NCBI RefSeq assembly: GCF_000711225.1
Contig: NZ_JOMG01000002.1
Coordinates: forward strand, 632,501 to 696,500
Source of the DNA: Pelobacter seleniigenes DSM 18267
GTDB taxonomy: Bacteria; Desulfobacterota; Desulfuromonadia; Desulfuromonadales; Geopsychrobacteraceae
DNA length: 64,000 bases
Reading direction: 5' to 3'
In this document: positions 54,701-63,322 of the stretch, in pieces
Position numbering within the stretch: position 1 is the stretch's first letter
Layout: the number at the start of each line of letters is the position of its first letter
Made by a program: the position numbers and the translations under genes
Notes under the pieces: model-generated
What the model was told of the DNA's origin: nothing
Database searches by the model: none
The model's input: the letters and a program-made list of their open reading frames with translations, nothing else

Positions 54701-54810
54701 CGCACCCGGGGCAGGTCGATTTCAATGATTTTAGCCAACAGCAACAGGTTGGTCTGGTTATCATCGACCAGCAACAGGGTAAATTGTTCCAGGGGCTCCG
54801 TCTGCATCAT
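51754..54810 (-). CDS. response regulator with TPR region and SARP-type (wHTH-BTAD) DNA-binding output
   Basis: A 1018-residue protein. Residues ~10-130 form a receiver domain with D16, D17 and the phospho-acceptor Asp62 (FIDVQMPE). After a coiled coil come winged-helix-like and long TPR/MalT-like helical repeats (~170-760, e.g. LVYQAAAEWYRLEGRFDAALNCLLEA). The C-terminal ~250 residues match an OmpR-type winged helix (VKCLGQFRIQL ... QIFALLVAAPGQTLSIESIMAMLWPDSPPSKARNSFDTAHSRLRKAL) plus a bacterial transcriptional activator domain. It resembles LuxR/MalT and AfsR-type activators but has no STAND ATPase; the receiver takes that place. Neighbouring genes are housekeeping, so targets are unknown. 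No cognate kinase is adjacent. Confidence 0.88.
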   Translation of the reverse strand: MMQTEPLEQFTLLLVDDNQTNLLLLAKIIEIDLPRVRVLTARSAREGLAICAREAVDGAFIDVQMPEMSGLEMCRRLRQQPQTAEIPLVLITAHLASPTMRAEGLDVGAYDFISQPISNVEMLARVKVMLRMCADERRSRSNQQQLEQQLQDHSARLRWLSGLMITGDGQLREQDRSMLLRLAEDLADPHELDDRRFFETLTTEFPLPWRRTVLKLALLESVPVRLAQSLSEITDIRAVIDYLQRHGLVLTATVEKETVLLIKPGTRAFLREKAELDLTAAERQLVYQAAAEWYRLEGRFDAALNCLLEARDFSAMAQMLSQFGLALVDSRYQREIGPLISAIPADLTAADSWLALFRGITELHAFSNEAVDWLELAYQRFASAEDSRGMLLTATVQVMLSLAVDGCFERWQGRLEDFRKLYAAYSDSCAAVERLKITYALGLAELFFAGRLDTVDSLASIGLAEAQQLCLSEQQIEFAVLRGMQALWQGRYRVVATALEHQAGHRENLERFSACQLLGLIGCSLLHGHGDAGGFSRQREILRSQLSPGQMQRSAIGPLLNYYQAMLLLACGEKEHAAELVDTALLNSKGSSHSHQLSRLLQLRGWLHALAGQHDAAERDSATALCLREQAGGPLYRIENLLFAALTCAAGERFPTAEKLLNEGLAESQRCGEERIRPGLHAWQAAIQCKLGRREQAREQLRFFLEFQRRQDCAFFWGLIPELLEALAGLLESRAERDLLEPLLAEFAGQAFSPDPAILLCPLLEVKCLGQFRIQLQQQSFDLGEIGQASRQIFALLVAAPGQTLSIESIMAMLWPDSPPSKARNSFDTAHSRLRKALEGAFGQRIRRDYLILEKGLLSLRNARIDTVRFAEFMEQARYHLQREHFLQAEHAFWKMAQLWTGEFLSGHDLGGNLALLRDHLTQLRLEQISSLARLLQERRKYDEAIAILQQGLVIDPTRDSIVRRLLQLYRRQHDHRAATNLLALYSKALQEEDYDPEEIAELIESLEGQWVPAEDDI

Positions 54811-54819
54811 GATAACCGT

Positions 54820-57090
54820 TTACACCGGGATCAGCCCGGCAAACTTGAGCAACAGCTTCTTGGATCCGACTGAATTGAAATAAACGATAACCTTCTGTTT
54901 GTCGCCATCACCTTCCAGCCGGCGCACCGTCCCGATCCCGAACTTGATATGCCGCACCCGGGTTCCCAACCGCAATCCGGCCGGGCCTTCATCAGTGGCA
55001 GACTCGGTCGCGCCCCGGTGCGGTGGTTGAGGAGCGGCGATCGACACGGCAAGGTCCTGGTTTTCATCCCAGACCTCCGTTTCCTCCTGGCCGCTCATCA
55101 GATCCGCCAAGGAGGACAGATTATGAGCAGCCGCTGTTTTTGTCGCCGGGGCGGCTTCCTCCCCTCGTCCCTTGATCAGCTGGCCCGGAATTTCGGTCAG
55201 GAAGCGGCTGGGGGGATTGAACTGCCAGGTGCCATAAACCCGCCGACGCCGGGCATGGGACAGGTACAGACGCTGCATGGCACGGGTCATACCGACATAG
55301 CAGAGGCGCCGTTCCTCGGCCAGTTCTTCCCCCATGGCACCGGAGCGGGAGTGGGGGAACAGCCCCTCTTCCATCCCGGTCATGAAAACGATGGGGAACT
55401 CCAGACCTTTGGCGGAATGCAGGGTCATCAGGGTCACCCGCTGCTGGGAGTCGTCATGCTGTTCCAGGTCAGTGATCAACGCGATCTGCTCCAGGTAATC
55501 TTGTACGCTGCCGCCAGCGGTGGCATGTTCTTCCATCCCCGCCAGCAGCTGCTCCAGATTTTCCAGCCGACCTTTGGCCTCCTGGCGACCTTCCGCGGTC
55601 AGGGCATTCTGGGCTTCCTCCTGCAGGGCCGGTCCGTAACCGGAATCATGGATCAACTCCGCCATCAGTTGCGGATACGGCAGCCGTTGCAGACGCTCCG
55701 TGAAACTGTCGAGCAAGGCCAGGAATTCTCCCACCCGCTTTGCCGCTGCACCTTTCAGGATCTGCTCCTGGAGAGCCAGCCGACAGGCGGCCAGAAAGTT
55801 GCCGGCTTGTTCTTCATAGGCGGCAATGCGCTCGATGGTGGTGTTGCCGATACCGCGGGCCGGGACATTGATGATCCGCCGCACGGCCAGGGAATCCTGG
55901 GGATTGATCAGCACCCGCAGGTAGGAGAGGACGTCCTTGACTTCGAGCCGGGCATAGAACTTGACCCCGCCGAACATGACATAAGGAATCCGCCCGGCCC
56001 GCAAGGCTTCTTCCAAAGCCCGGGACTGGGCATTGGTGCGATAGAACACGGCCATCTCCCGTAACCCATGGCCGGCCCGCTGCAATTCAGCGATTTCAGC
56101 GGCAACAAACCGGGCCTCTTCGAAGTCATCGGGAGCGGTCTCGACATGCAGCAGTTCACCTGGCGGATTTTCCGTCCAGAGCTGCTTCTCCCGGCGGTCC
56201 GGGTTACACCCGACCACCGCTCCGGCGGCCTCCAGAATGGTGCGGGTCGAGCGGTAATTCTGCTCCAGTCGAATCACGCTCGCGGTCGGAAAATCGATAT
56301 CAAACCCGAGGATATTGCCGACTTCGGCGCCGCGCCACCGATAAATGGACTGGTCATCATCGCCGACCACGCAGAGCGCCGTCTCCGGCCGGGTCAGCAA
56401 CTGCATGAGTCGATACTGAACCCGGTTGGTGTCCTGGAACTCATCGATCAGGACATGGCGGAAACGTTGCTGCCAGCGCTCTCTGACCTCCGGGAATTCC
56501 TCGAGCAGCCGCACGGTCAACAGCAGCAGATCACCGAAATCGACAGCATTAGCGGCTTTCAGTTTATGCTGATATTGCGCATAGAGCTCGGCGACCAGCC
56601 GTTCGTCTGGATGCAGGTTGCCGTATTCGGTCGGCCCGATCCCGCTGTTTTTGGCACTGTCGATGGCGGCTGCAGCGGCGCGTGGTTTGAGGACCTTTTC
56701 AGAAATCTGCTGATCCTTAAGCAGTTCGCGCAGCAGGCGCAGCTGATCCTGATCGTCATAAATCAAAAAATCCCGTCCAAAGCCGAGATGATGAATTTCC
56801 TGACGTAAAATCCGCACGCAACTGGCGTGGAAGGTGGCCACCCAGGGCAGCTCTGAAGAACCGAGCAGCGCTTCCAGCCGTTCCCGCATTTCATTGGCCG
56901 CCTTGTTGGTAAAGGTCACGGCCATGATCTGCCAGGGGGCGACTCCTCGCTCGCGGATCAGGTAGGCAACCCGGTGGGTCAGAGCCCTGGTCTTCCCGGA
57001 ACCGGCTCCGGCCAGCAGCAACAGCGGACCATCCTGATGCAGGACCGCCTGTCGTTGAGGCTCATTCAAGCCGGCCAGTAAATCAGTCAT
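54820..57090 (-). CDS. pcrA: UvrD/PcrA-type superfamily 1 DNA helicase
   Basis: A 756-residue 3'-5' helicase. Motif Q/I is LNEPQRQAVLHQDGPLLLLAGAGSGKT (Walker A at 28-34). Further motifs are TFTNKAANEMRER, VLIDEFQDTNRVQ (II), VVGDDDQSIYRWRGA (III), LEQNYRST (IV), TLHSAKGLEFPIVF (V) and RRLCYVGMTRAMQRLYL (VI). The C-terminal RVRHIKFGIGTVRRLEG is the PcrA/UvrD Tudor-like RNA polymerase contact. It works in repair and conflict resolution. The start overlaps the clc stop by 8 bp (ATGACTGA). Confidence 0.95.
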   Translation of the reverse strand: MTDLLAGLNEPQRQAVLHQDGPLLLLAGAGSGKTRALTHRVAYLIRERGVAPWQIMAVTFTNKAANEMRERLEALLGSSELPWVATFHASCVRILRQEIHHLGFGRDFLIYDDQDQLRLLRELLKDQQISEKVLKPRAAAAAIDSAKNSGIGPTEYGNLHPDERLVAELYAQYQHKLKAANAVDFGDLLLLTVRLLEEFPEVRERWQQRFRHVLIDEFQDTNRVQYRLMQLLTRPETALCVVGDDDQSIYRWRGAEVGNILGFDIDFPTASVIRLEQNYRSTRTILEAAGAVVGCNPDRREKQLWTENPPGELLHVETAPDDFEEARFVAAEIAELQRAGHGLREMAVFYRTNAQSRALEEALRAGRIPYVMFGGVKFYARLEVKDVLSYLRVLINPQDSLAVRRIINVPARGIGNTTIERIAAYEEQAGNFLAACRLALQEQILKGAAAKRVGEFLALLDSFTERLQRLPYPQLMAELIHDSGYGPALQEEAQNALTAEGRQEAKGRLENLEQLLAGMEEHATAGGSVQDYLEQIALITDLEQHDDSQQRVTLMTLHSAKGLEFPIVFMTGMEEGLFPHSRSGAMGEELAEERRLCYVGMTRAMQRLYLSHARRRRVYGTWQFNPPSRFLTEIPGQLIKGRGEEAAPATKTAAAHNLSSLADLMSGQEETEVWDENQDLAVSIAAPQPPHRGATESATDEGPAGLRLGTRVRHIKFGIGTVRRLEGDGDKQKVIVYFNSVGSKKLLLKFAGLIPV

Positions 57091-58888
57091 CCTCTTCCCC
57101 CAGCGTCCGGCTCATCAGGGCTCGGTTATAAGCTGAAATCATGTCGCGACGGGAGATAATCCCGTAGAGCTTGCGGTGAGTCTCCCGGTCCACCACGGGC
57201 AGCTGCTCGATATTGCGATAACCGATTCTGCGCATGGCGGTATCGAGGTCCTCCTCCGCATGCACCGTCACCACTTCCGTGGTCGCCAGCTCCTTGACGA
57301 CAACCAGATCCATCAGTTCTTTTTCGAAAACCACCCCGAGGAAATCCTGCACCGAGATAATCCCGGTCAGTTCTCCCTTTTCGTTGACCAGGGGAAAATT
57401 GGTATGATGGGTCTTCTGAATGAAGCGCGCAAATTCTCCCAGGGTCATACTTTCCGGGATACTTTCGACCCGGGTCAGCATAACATCACCGACCGCCAGG
57501 CTCTTCATGATATTACGCTCTTTCCCGGCTTCCAGATCAATGCCGATCTGGCTTAGCTCAGCAGTTTCCAGGCTGTCTTTTTTCAGTTTGCGGGCAAAGG
57601 TCGTGCCGATAACGCAGGTCAGCATAATTGGGATAATGACTTCGTAGCTGTCGGTGGTTTCAAAAAGCAGAAAAATGGCGGTCATCGGCGAATGGGTCGC
57701 CGCCGCCAGGAACGCCCCCATACCGACCAGCGCATAGGCGCCACCGGACAGCCCGGCCCCAGGGAAGACCAACTCCAGAATATGACCGAAGGCTCCCCCG
57801 GCCACCGCACCGAGAAACAGGCAGGGTGCGAACATGCCGCCGGGCAGCCCGGAGCCGAGGGTGATGGATGTGGCCACCATTTTGGCAGCGACCAACACCA
57901 GCAGCAGATACCAGGAATGGCCCCCATGGAGCACCGCGCTGATGAATTCGTACCCGTTACCGAACACCTGGGGCAGAAAAATGCCGATCACCCCGACGCT
58001 CAGCCCGCCCAGGACCGGTTTGCTCAACTGCGGCACTTTAAGTGCGGTGATCATGTTCTTGATGCGACTGTTCACATCGATAAAACCGGCGGCAAGACCG
58101 CCGATAACAAAACCCAGCAGCACATAGAGGGCAAGTTCCCAGAAGCTGTGCAGAAAAAAGGTCGGGGTCACCACTTCCGAGACGTTACCGAGCAAGGCCC
58201 GGGATACGACCGTGGCCATGCCGCTGGAAATAACGATGGACGTGAAGCTGGCCAGTTCAAAGGACGACAACAGGACGATTTCGGTGGCGAAAAACACCCC
58301 GGCGATCGGGGCGTTAAAGGTCGCTGCGACCCCGGCCGCAGCACCGCAGGCGACCAGCACTTTCAGCCGATTCCCGCTCATTTTGAACAGTTTCCCGAAC
58401 TGGCTGCCGATGGTGCCACCGATCACGGCGATCGGTCCTTCCTGCCCGGCGCTGCCACCGGTACCCAGGGTAATCGCGGAGCCAAGACCCTTGGTAAACA
58501 ACGGTCTGAGCGGTAGCTTGGCACCTTTCAGGTTGACCTTGACCAGAAAGGCTGAGAAGCCACCCCGCAGGTCTTTTTTGAACAACACCCAGAGCGGAAT
58601 CACCAACAGGCCGCCGATAGCGGGCAGAAACATCACCAGAATCCGCTGCAAGGACCAGTGATCCAACGAAATGTCAAAGAGTTCAAAGGTCTGCTCGAAG
58701 ATCAGCCAATGAATCAGTTCGATGGTTTTCCGGAAAAAATAGTTGCCCAAACCGCCCAGGATACCGATCAAAACCGCAAGAATGATCAGAAAGGTATTTT
58801 CACTGATTTTGAGATGACCCAGAATTTTCAGAAAGAGTTTTTGCACGCGGCGAGCGGGAAGATAATTTTTCAATACCTGAGATGACAC
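57083..58888 (-). CDS. ClC-family chloride channel/transporter with C-terminal CBS pair
   Basis: A 601-residue protein. About ten to eleven membrane helices carry ClC signatures: GSAGQEGPIAVIGG with the gating Glu (GxEGP) and LPGGMFAPCLFLGA (GxFxP). The first GSGIP-like motif is poorly conserved (KKDLRGGFSA). The C-terminal ~150 residues are two CBS domains (VESIPESMTLGEFARFIQKT ... FPLVNEKGELTGIISVQDF and TVHAEEDLDTAMRRIG ... GIISRRDMI) that usually bind adenine nucleotides. It may be a Cl-/H+ antiporter or a channel; sequence alone does not decide. The start is GTG 58888. It is the first gene of the run leading to pcrA. Confidence 0.93.
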   Translation of the reverse strand: MSSQVLKNYLPARRVQKLFLKILGHLKISENTFLIILAVLIGILGGLGNYFFRKTIELIHWLIFEQTFELFDISLDHWSLQRILVMFLPAIGGLLVIPLWVLFKKDLRGGFSAFLVKVNLKGAKLPLRPLFTKGLGSAITLGTGGSAGQEGPIAVIGGTIGSQFGKLFKMSGNRLKVLVACGAAAGVAATFNAPIAGVFFATEIVLLSSFELASFTSIVISSGMATVVSRALLGNVSEVVTPTFFLHSFWELALYVLLGFVIGGLAAGFIDVNSRIKNMITALKVPQLSKPVLGGLSVGVIGIFLPQVFGNGYEFISAVLHGGHSWYLLLVLVAAKMVATSITLGSGLPGGMFAPCLFLGAVAGGAFGHILELVFPGAGLSGGAYALVGMGAFLAAATHSPMTAIFLLFETTDSYEVIIPIMLTCVIGTTFARKLKKDSLETAELSQIGIDLEAGKERNIMKSLAVGDVMLTRVESIPESMTLGEFARFIQKTHHTNFPLVNEKGELTGIISVQDFLGVVFEKELMDLVVVKELATTEVVTVHAEEDLDTAMRRIGYRNIEQLPVVDRETHRKLYGIISRRDMISAYNRALMSRTLGEEDD

Positions 58889-58940
58889 AACTTTGGCCTA
58901 ACGTTTAATTGACTGCCTCGGCAGGCAGCGGTGTTTCGGA

Positions 58941-58971
58941 TAAAAACAAACCGCCCCGGCAACCGGCGGGG
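58941..58971 (-). terminator. probable terminator of the citrate lyase operon
   Basis: On the minus strand a GC-rich stem (CCCCG...CGGGG, 8-base loop) is followed by CGGTTTGTTTTTA. It lies ~165 bp beyond the citG stop and just ahead of the clc gene. The 248-bp gap 58889-59136 otherwise holds no recognisable gene. Confidence 0.55.
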
Positions 58972-59136
58972 ACAGGTCTGGATAAGAATTTTGAATTCAA
59001 ACGAATTATACTAAACCCAAATATCCCACGAGGCAACACCACAAAAAACAATATGATTATTTTTTAGCGGGCTGCGGCAACGCAACATGAACAGCCGGGA
59101 AGGCTGCCCCGGCAAAGGAGAAGGGATTTGCAGTCG

Positions 59137-59952
59137 TCAGGCGCTGTGCTGCAGGTAGGCCGCATAGCCCAGCCCGACCCCGAGCAGGTCAGCCACCCCG
59201 CCCATGGTCAGGTTGCGCTGTCGGAACGCGGCATCCATCTGGCGCAGCAGGGGAACCGGATCGTGCCCCGCCACCAGACAGCGGCGCAGTTGCAGCCCAC
59301 TCTGTTGTAAATAAGCGATGCCGGAATCCCCGCAACGGTGGCGGGCGGTCGAATCGTCGACCCGCAGCATCAGCTCCGCCAGCGCCAGATAAAAGCCGCG
59401 ACCGTTGTCCAGCCCACCCTGGTCTAAAGCCGGCAGCACAATATCAAACACCCCCGGCAACCCGCCAAGTGCCTCAGCGACGATTCCGGCCTGAGGATGC
59501 TGCTTTCGCACCGTTTCCCCATGACTGCAAGGCGGCTGCGGCCGGCGGGCAAAGAATTCGCCGGCGGTCACTTTTACGGCGGCCTGCAACGCCACAGGGT
59601 TACGCAGGTCGCAGCGCGCAGCGGCCATCAGCAGCAGACCGGTCAAGAAGATCCCGCCGCGATGGCAATTGGTGCCAAGTTCCTGCAACATGCGCCGTTC
59701 GGCCCGCTGCCCGATCAGGACCGGGTCGCCAGAACCGCTTGGAGCCGCCAGCGCGGCACAGAGTTCACGCAGATATTGACGCAGCAAGACGATGGAACGC
59801 GCCATCAGGAGTAAGGACAAATCCGGGTGGGAACCGTTATTGCGCAGATCGACCAGGCCGGGTTTCGGGGTCAGATACAGCTCAGCCTTGAGCCCGTCGA
59901 TAAGCGACTCGGCCAACGCCTGCAGTTGTAAAGGGTTCGAGCAATTCTTCAA
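59137..59952 (-). CDS. citG: triphosphoribosyl-dephospho-CoA synthase
   Basis: A 271-residue CitG/MdcB-family protein. Diagnostic segments are LYLTPKPGLVDLRNNGSHPDLSL, the mid-region TNCHRGGIFLTGLLLMAA and the C-terminal MGGVADLLGVGLGYAAYL. It makes 2'-(5''-triphosphoribosyl)-3'-dephospho-CoA, precursor of the citrate lyase prosthetic group, from ATP and dephospho-CoA. It overlaps citX by 71 bp in a different frame; a later TTG start would shorten the overlap, but the N-terminal helix looks genuine. Last gene of the operon. Confidence 0.93.
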   Translation of the reverse strand: MKNCSNPLQLQALAESLIDGLKAELYLTPKPGLVDLRNNGSHPDLSLLLMARSIVLLRQYLRELCAALAAPSGSGDPVLIGQRAERRMLQELGTNCHRGGIFLTGLLLMAAARCDLRNPVALQAAVKVTAGEFFARRPQPPCSHGETVRKQHPQAGIVAEALGGLPGVFDIVLPALDQGGLDNGRGFYLALAELMLRVDDSTARHRCGDSGIAYLQQSGLQLRRCLVAGHDPVPLLRQMDAAFRQRNLTMGGVADLLGVGLGYAAYLQHSA

Positions 59953-60424
59953 AGCGCTCTTTCACCTGCATGGGAGTATGGCGACGGGTGCGGATGCATT
60001 CCCGCGCCGGGGCGGCGCAGACCAGACAGGAACGTTGCGGCAGGCCGAGGCGCTGCCGATCGTACACCGTGCCGTCCGCGGCATAGACATCAAAATCGAG
60101 CAACCGCGCAAAATCGCGATAGTCCTCGATCCGGCAGCATTGCATTTTGACATCGACCGGGTCCCCTGCTGAAGCATATAAGACCCATGGGCCAAGAGCA
60201 TCAACATCAAACAGTTCCAGGCTCGGCGCAAGCGCATTGCAGAGCTGTTCCTGTCCCCAGCCGAACAGCGCTTCGCTGCCCGCCGGCCGCTTGTCGCAAC
60301 CGGGCACATTCAGCGCCAACTGAATGATGCTGCCGCCCGCAAGCGTCGCCAGCAGCTTCTGCAGCTCCTCATCGCGACGCTCACGGGCAGTCAGGATATC
60401 ATTCTTTAACTTTGCGTACTGCAT
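59882..60424 (-). CDS. citX: holo-citrate lyase acyl-carrier synthase (phosphoribosyl-dephospho-CoA transferase)
   Basis: A 180-residue CitX. It has the family segments NVPGCDKRPAGSEALFGWG, ARLLDFDVYAADG and RSCLVCAAPARECIRTRRHT (Cys/Arg/His-rich). It transfers the prosthetic group onto the Ser of CitD. Its start lies within the end of citF (26-bp overlap) and its own end overlaps citG by 71 bp, so the three are tightly coupled. The position order citF-citX-citG matches many fermentative citrate lyase operons. Confidence 0.92.
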   Translation of the reverse strand: MQYAKLKNDILTARERRDEELQKLLATLAGGSIIQLALNVPGCDKRPAGSEALFGWGQEQLCNALAPSLELFDVDALGPWVLYASAGDPVDVKMQCCRIEDYRDFARLLDFDVYAADGTVYDRQRLGLPQRSCLVCAAPARECIRTRRHTPMQVKERFEELLEPFTTAGVGRVAYRRAQG

Positions 60425-61937
60425 CGATTATTGTGCCATCACGATATTCGATCAGGGCAACGACATCATCCGTGAATTCGACCGGTTTCGGCTCGCCGGT
60501 GATGCGGGTCGCCAATTTTCTCAAATCGTGGATATCCATCACCGGAACCTTGCGTTTCTCCAGTTCCTTTCTCAGGTCGGCCTGATGCTCGTTCACCGCA
60601 ATGCCGCGTTCGGTGACTATCACATCAATGGTTTCGCCCGGGGTGGTAACGGTCGTGACCGCGTCGCGGATAATCGGCAGCCGCCCGCGAATCAGTGGAG
60701 CGGTGATAATCGACAACTTGGCGCCAGCAGCGGCATCACTGTGCCCACCGGTATTGTGCAGCAGGTAGCCGTTTGACTCGGTATTGACATTAACGTTGAA
60801 GTCTACGTCAACCTCAGTGGCTCCCAGGATAACGCAGTCGAGCATATTGACGACCGCGCCGGCATTATAGGGATTGGCATACAGGTCCGCGCTCATCTCC
60901 AGGTGATTTGGATTACGCCCGATGGAAGCGACCGCTTTCAGATCGAAACACTGGACATCGAACAACGCACGGAACAGCCCCTGTTCGAGCATATCGACGA
61001 AATAACCGGTAATCCCGCCGCAGCCGAAGCTGCCCTTGATCTGCCCGGCACTCATCAGTTGTTTGACCCGATCCGCCACCGCCAGGGAGATCCCCCCGGA
61101 GCCGGTCTGGAAGGCAAAACCGTCTTTCAGCAGCCCGGAGGCCTCAATCACCTGGGACGCATATTTAGCAATCTGCAGGCCGACCGGATCACGGGTGATT
61201 CGGGTGGTGGTTGAAACGATCTTATTGGGATCGCCCAGGGAATCGACGACCACGACATGATCGACCAGGGACATGGGAATCGATACCGGCACCACCGGAT
61301 AAGGCTGGAGGTTGTCGGTGACGGCAACCACATGCTTGGCGTACTGGGCATCGGTATGGGCATAGCCCAGACTGCCGCAGGCCGAGGGCCCGAAGTACCC
61401 GTTCATATTGCCGAACTCGTCACAGGTCGGAGCCGCGATAAAGGCGACATCGACGGTCACATCCCCGGAGATCACCGAGCGGGCCCGGCCGCCATGGGTA
61501 CGTACGGTAATCGGGCAATGCAACTCCCCTTTGGAAGCCATTTCGCCGATGAGACCGTTAACACCGGTTTCAATGGCGGTAATGACACCTTTTTGGATGT
61601 AAGGAATCAGCTCCGCATGCACCGGGTGAACCGAGCTTGAAGCGATGGTGATATCCCGAATGCCCATAGCGTCGATCTCTTTGACCACCATATTCAGCAA
61701 TGCGTCACCGTTGCGCAAGTGATGGTGGGTCGCAATGCATTGGCCGCTTTTCAGACCGGAGGCCTCAATGGCTTCACGCAGACTCCCGAGCAGCTTCTTG
61801 TCCCCCGGGTTGACCCGCCGCAGCGGTCGACTGGCATGGTCGGAGGTTTTCTTATAACTGAAGGGGTCCTGATACGGGACAACTGTTTTCCCGGCAAAGG
61901 ACTCCGGGAGCTGACGTCCCAAACTATTTACGGCCAT
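60399..61937 (-). CDS. citF: citrate lyase alpha subunit (citrate:acetyl-ACP transferase)
   Basis: A 512-residue CitF of standard length. The family N-terminus is present (SLREAIEASGLKSGQCIATHHHLRNGDALLN), as are GPSACGSLGYAHTDAQYA and the C-terminal DVIVTERGIAVNEHQADL. It exchanges acetyl for citryl on the acyl carrier protein. The gene overlaps citE by 14 bp and citX by 26 bp. Together with CitD and CitE it forms the lyase that splits citrate to acetate and oxaloacetate. Confidence 0.96.
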   Translation of the reverse strand: MAVNSLGRQLPESFAGKTVVPYQDPFSYKKTSDHASRPLRRVNPGDKKLLGSLREAIEASGLKSGQCIATHHHLRNGDALLNMVVKEIDAMGIRDITIASSSVHPVHAELIPYIQKGVITAIETGVNGLIGEMASKGELHCPITVRTHGGRARSVISGDVTVDVAFIAAPTCDEFGNMNGYFGPSACGSLGYAHTDAQYAKHVVAVTDNLQPYPVVPVSIPMSLVDHVVVVDSLGDPNKIVSTTTRITRDPVGLQIAKYASQVIEASGLLKDGFAFQTGSGGISLAVADRVKQLMSAGQIKGSFGCGGITGYFVDMLEQGLFRALFDVQCFDLKAVASIGRNPNHLEMSADLYANPYNAGAVVNMLDCVILGATEVDVDFNVNVNTESNGYLLHNTGGHSDAAAGAKLSIITAPLIRGRLPIIRDAVTTVTTPGETIDVIVTERGIAVNEHQADLRKELEKRKVPVMDIHDLRKLATRITGEPKPVEFTDDVVALIEYRDGTIIDAVRKVKE

Positions 61938-62844
61938 AGATCACCTCTTCATCCAATTCAATATCAACCAGACCGTGCGCCTGGGCAGTTTTCAAAGTCT
62001 TGACGGCACGAATAACCACCGGCGCGTCGATCATCTTGCCGGCCAGCGAGATAACCCCGGTCCCCATTTCCCGGGCGCGCTGAATGGCATCGATCACCTG
62101 CAGTGCGTAGTCGATCTGCTCCTGCTTGGGAACAAAGACTTCGTGGACAACTTCGATCTGGCGGGGATTGACCAGCGATTTCCCGCTGAAGCCGAGGACC
62201 TTGATCAACTCGGTCTCCTTGCGCAGCGCATCCATATCCGTGGCATCCGGAAAGATGGTGTCAATGGCCTGAATACCGGCGGCCTTGCAGGCCCAGACGA
62301 TCCGGGTCCGCGCGGCGAACAGTTCCTCGCCGCCTTTGGTTCTTTCAATCTCCAGGCTGGCGGTATAATCCTCGGCACCGAAAGCCAGCCCGAGGAGCCG
62401 CGATGAACTCTTGGCGGTCTTGATACAGTTGATGACCCCTTCGGCCGTTTCGATGGAGGGCAGGATTTTGAAGTGCCCGATGGGTAGCCCCAGTTCCTCC
62501 TCATACTCGGTCAAAATGGTGTCAAGCTGCTCGACATATTCCGGCTTGTCAGCTTCGGGCAGGCGAATACCGTCGGTCATGGCCGGCAGGATGGCATCGA
62601 GATCCTGCTTCCACCACTTGGTTTTGAGACTGTTGATCCGCACCAGGATCTTCCGGTTGTGGTTCTGGTAGGTCTCCAGGAAGTTTTTGACCAGGACCCT
62701 CGCGGCGTCCTTCTCACTATAAGGCACCGAATCTTCCAAATCGATCATGACACAGTCGCTCTGGAACATCGGCACGTTCTGCAGCATGGAAGGCATGTTG
62801 CCTGGCACATACAACAGCGATCTCATTAATTCAAAATCAGCCAT
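61924..62844 (-). CDS. citE: citrate lyase beta subunit (citryl-ACP lyase)
   Basis: A 306-residue HpcH/HpaI-type lyase: MRSLLYVPGNMPSML, the metal-site MIDLEDSVP, a GHFKILPSIETAEG strand with the conserved Glu, GLAFGAEDYTASL and SGKSLVNPRQIEVVHEVF. It cleaves citryl-ACP to oxaloacetate and acetyl-ACP. ATG 62844 is preferred because AGGAGG is then ten bases upstream; ATG 62853 overlaps the PPC gene stop and touches that ribosome site. The end overlaps citF by 14 bp. Confidence 0.95.
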   Translation of the reverse strand: MADFELMRSLLYVPGNMPSMLQNVPMFQSDCVMIDLEDSVPYSEKDAARVLVKNFLETYQNHNRKILVRINSLKTKWWKQDLDAILPAMTDGIRLPEADKPEYVEQLDTILTEYEEELGLPIGHFKILPSIETAEGVINCIKTAKSSSRLLGLAFGAEDYTASLEIERTKGGEELFAARTRIVWACKAAGIQAIDTIFPDATDMDALRKETELIKVLGFSGKSLVNPRQIEVVHEVFVPKQEQIDYALQVIDAIQRAREMGTGVISLAGKMIDAPVVIRAVKTLKTAQAHGLVDIELDEEVIYGRK

Positions 62845-62849
62845 GGCAA

Positions 62850-63320
62850 TCATTCCTCCTCAATGTAAATGGTCGGGGTTCCGGATGTCTTCGAAATATG
62901 CCGCTCGATCCCATCGATGATCATCTCGGTAAACAGAATTTCGCAACTGGCAAAGACTTCCGCATCAAACAGATGTCCGCCGATCACCTCCCCGGAGCTT
63001 TTGCCGAGCATAATATGGGCATGACAGTCCACCTTGCCATTGTCGCTGGAAATCAGGTTGCCTTCCAGATCCAGCAGTTCCAGCGGCCCTTCGATATGAT
63101 GCTGGCGCATGCGCGGCTCGGTAATCGGCCGTTTGGCGCCGGACTTGATCCCGCGGAAATGGGCGTTGACCACCGACCCGACCGCAGACACGATCACTCC
63201 GTTTTTCACCTCTTCCTGCTCGGCAAACAGAATCAGCCGCTCGACGATCTTCTGTCCCGGCTCGATCTTGATAATAAAGCGGCGACCCTGCTCCCAGGTT
63301 TTACACCAGACTCCGTTCAT
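62850..63320 (-). CDS. PPC/DUF296-domain protein inserted in the citrate lyase operon
   Basis: A 156-residue protein that is almost entirely one PPC (DUF296) domain: FIIKIEPGQKIVERLILFAEQ, NGVIVSAVGSVVNAHF, then DCHAHIMLGKSSGEVIGGHLFDAEVFASCEILFTEM. The HAH...GGH pattern is family-typical. In plants the domain accompanies AT-hooks; bacterial versions are stand-alone trimers of unclear function. It has no AT-hook. It starts 2 bp after citD (AGGAAGGGG ribosome site) and abuts citE, so it is cotranslated with lyase subunits. It is not part of the known lyase complex; a regulatory or cofactor-binding role is a guess. Confidence 0.88.
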   Translation of the reverse strand: MNGVWCKTWEQGRRFIIKIEPGQKIVERLILFAEQEEVKNGVIVSAVGSVVNAHFRGIKSGAKRPITEPRMRQHHIEGPLELLDLEGNLISSDNGKVDCHAHIMLGKSSGEVIGGHLFDAEVFASCEILFTEMIIDGIERHISKTSGTPTIYIEEE

Positions 63321-63322
63321 GT

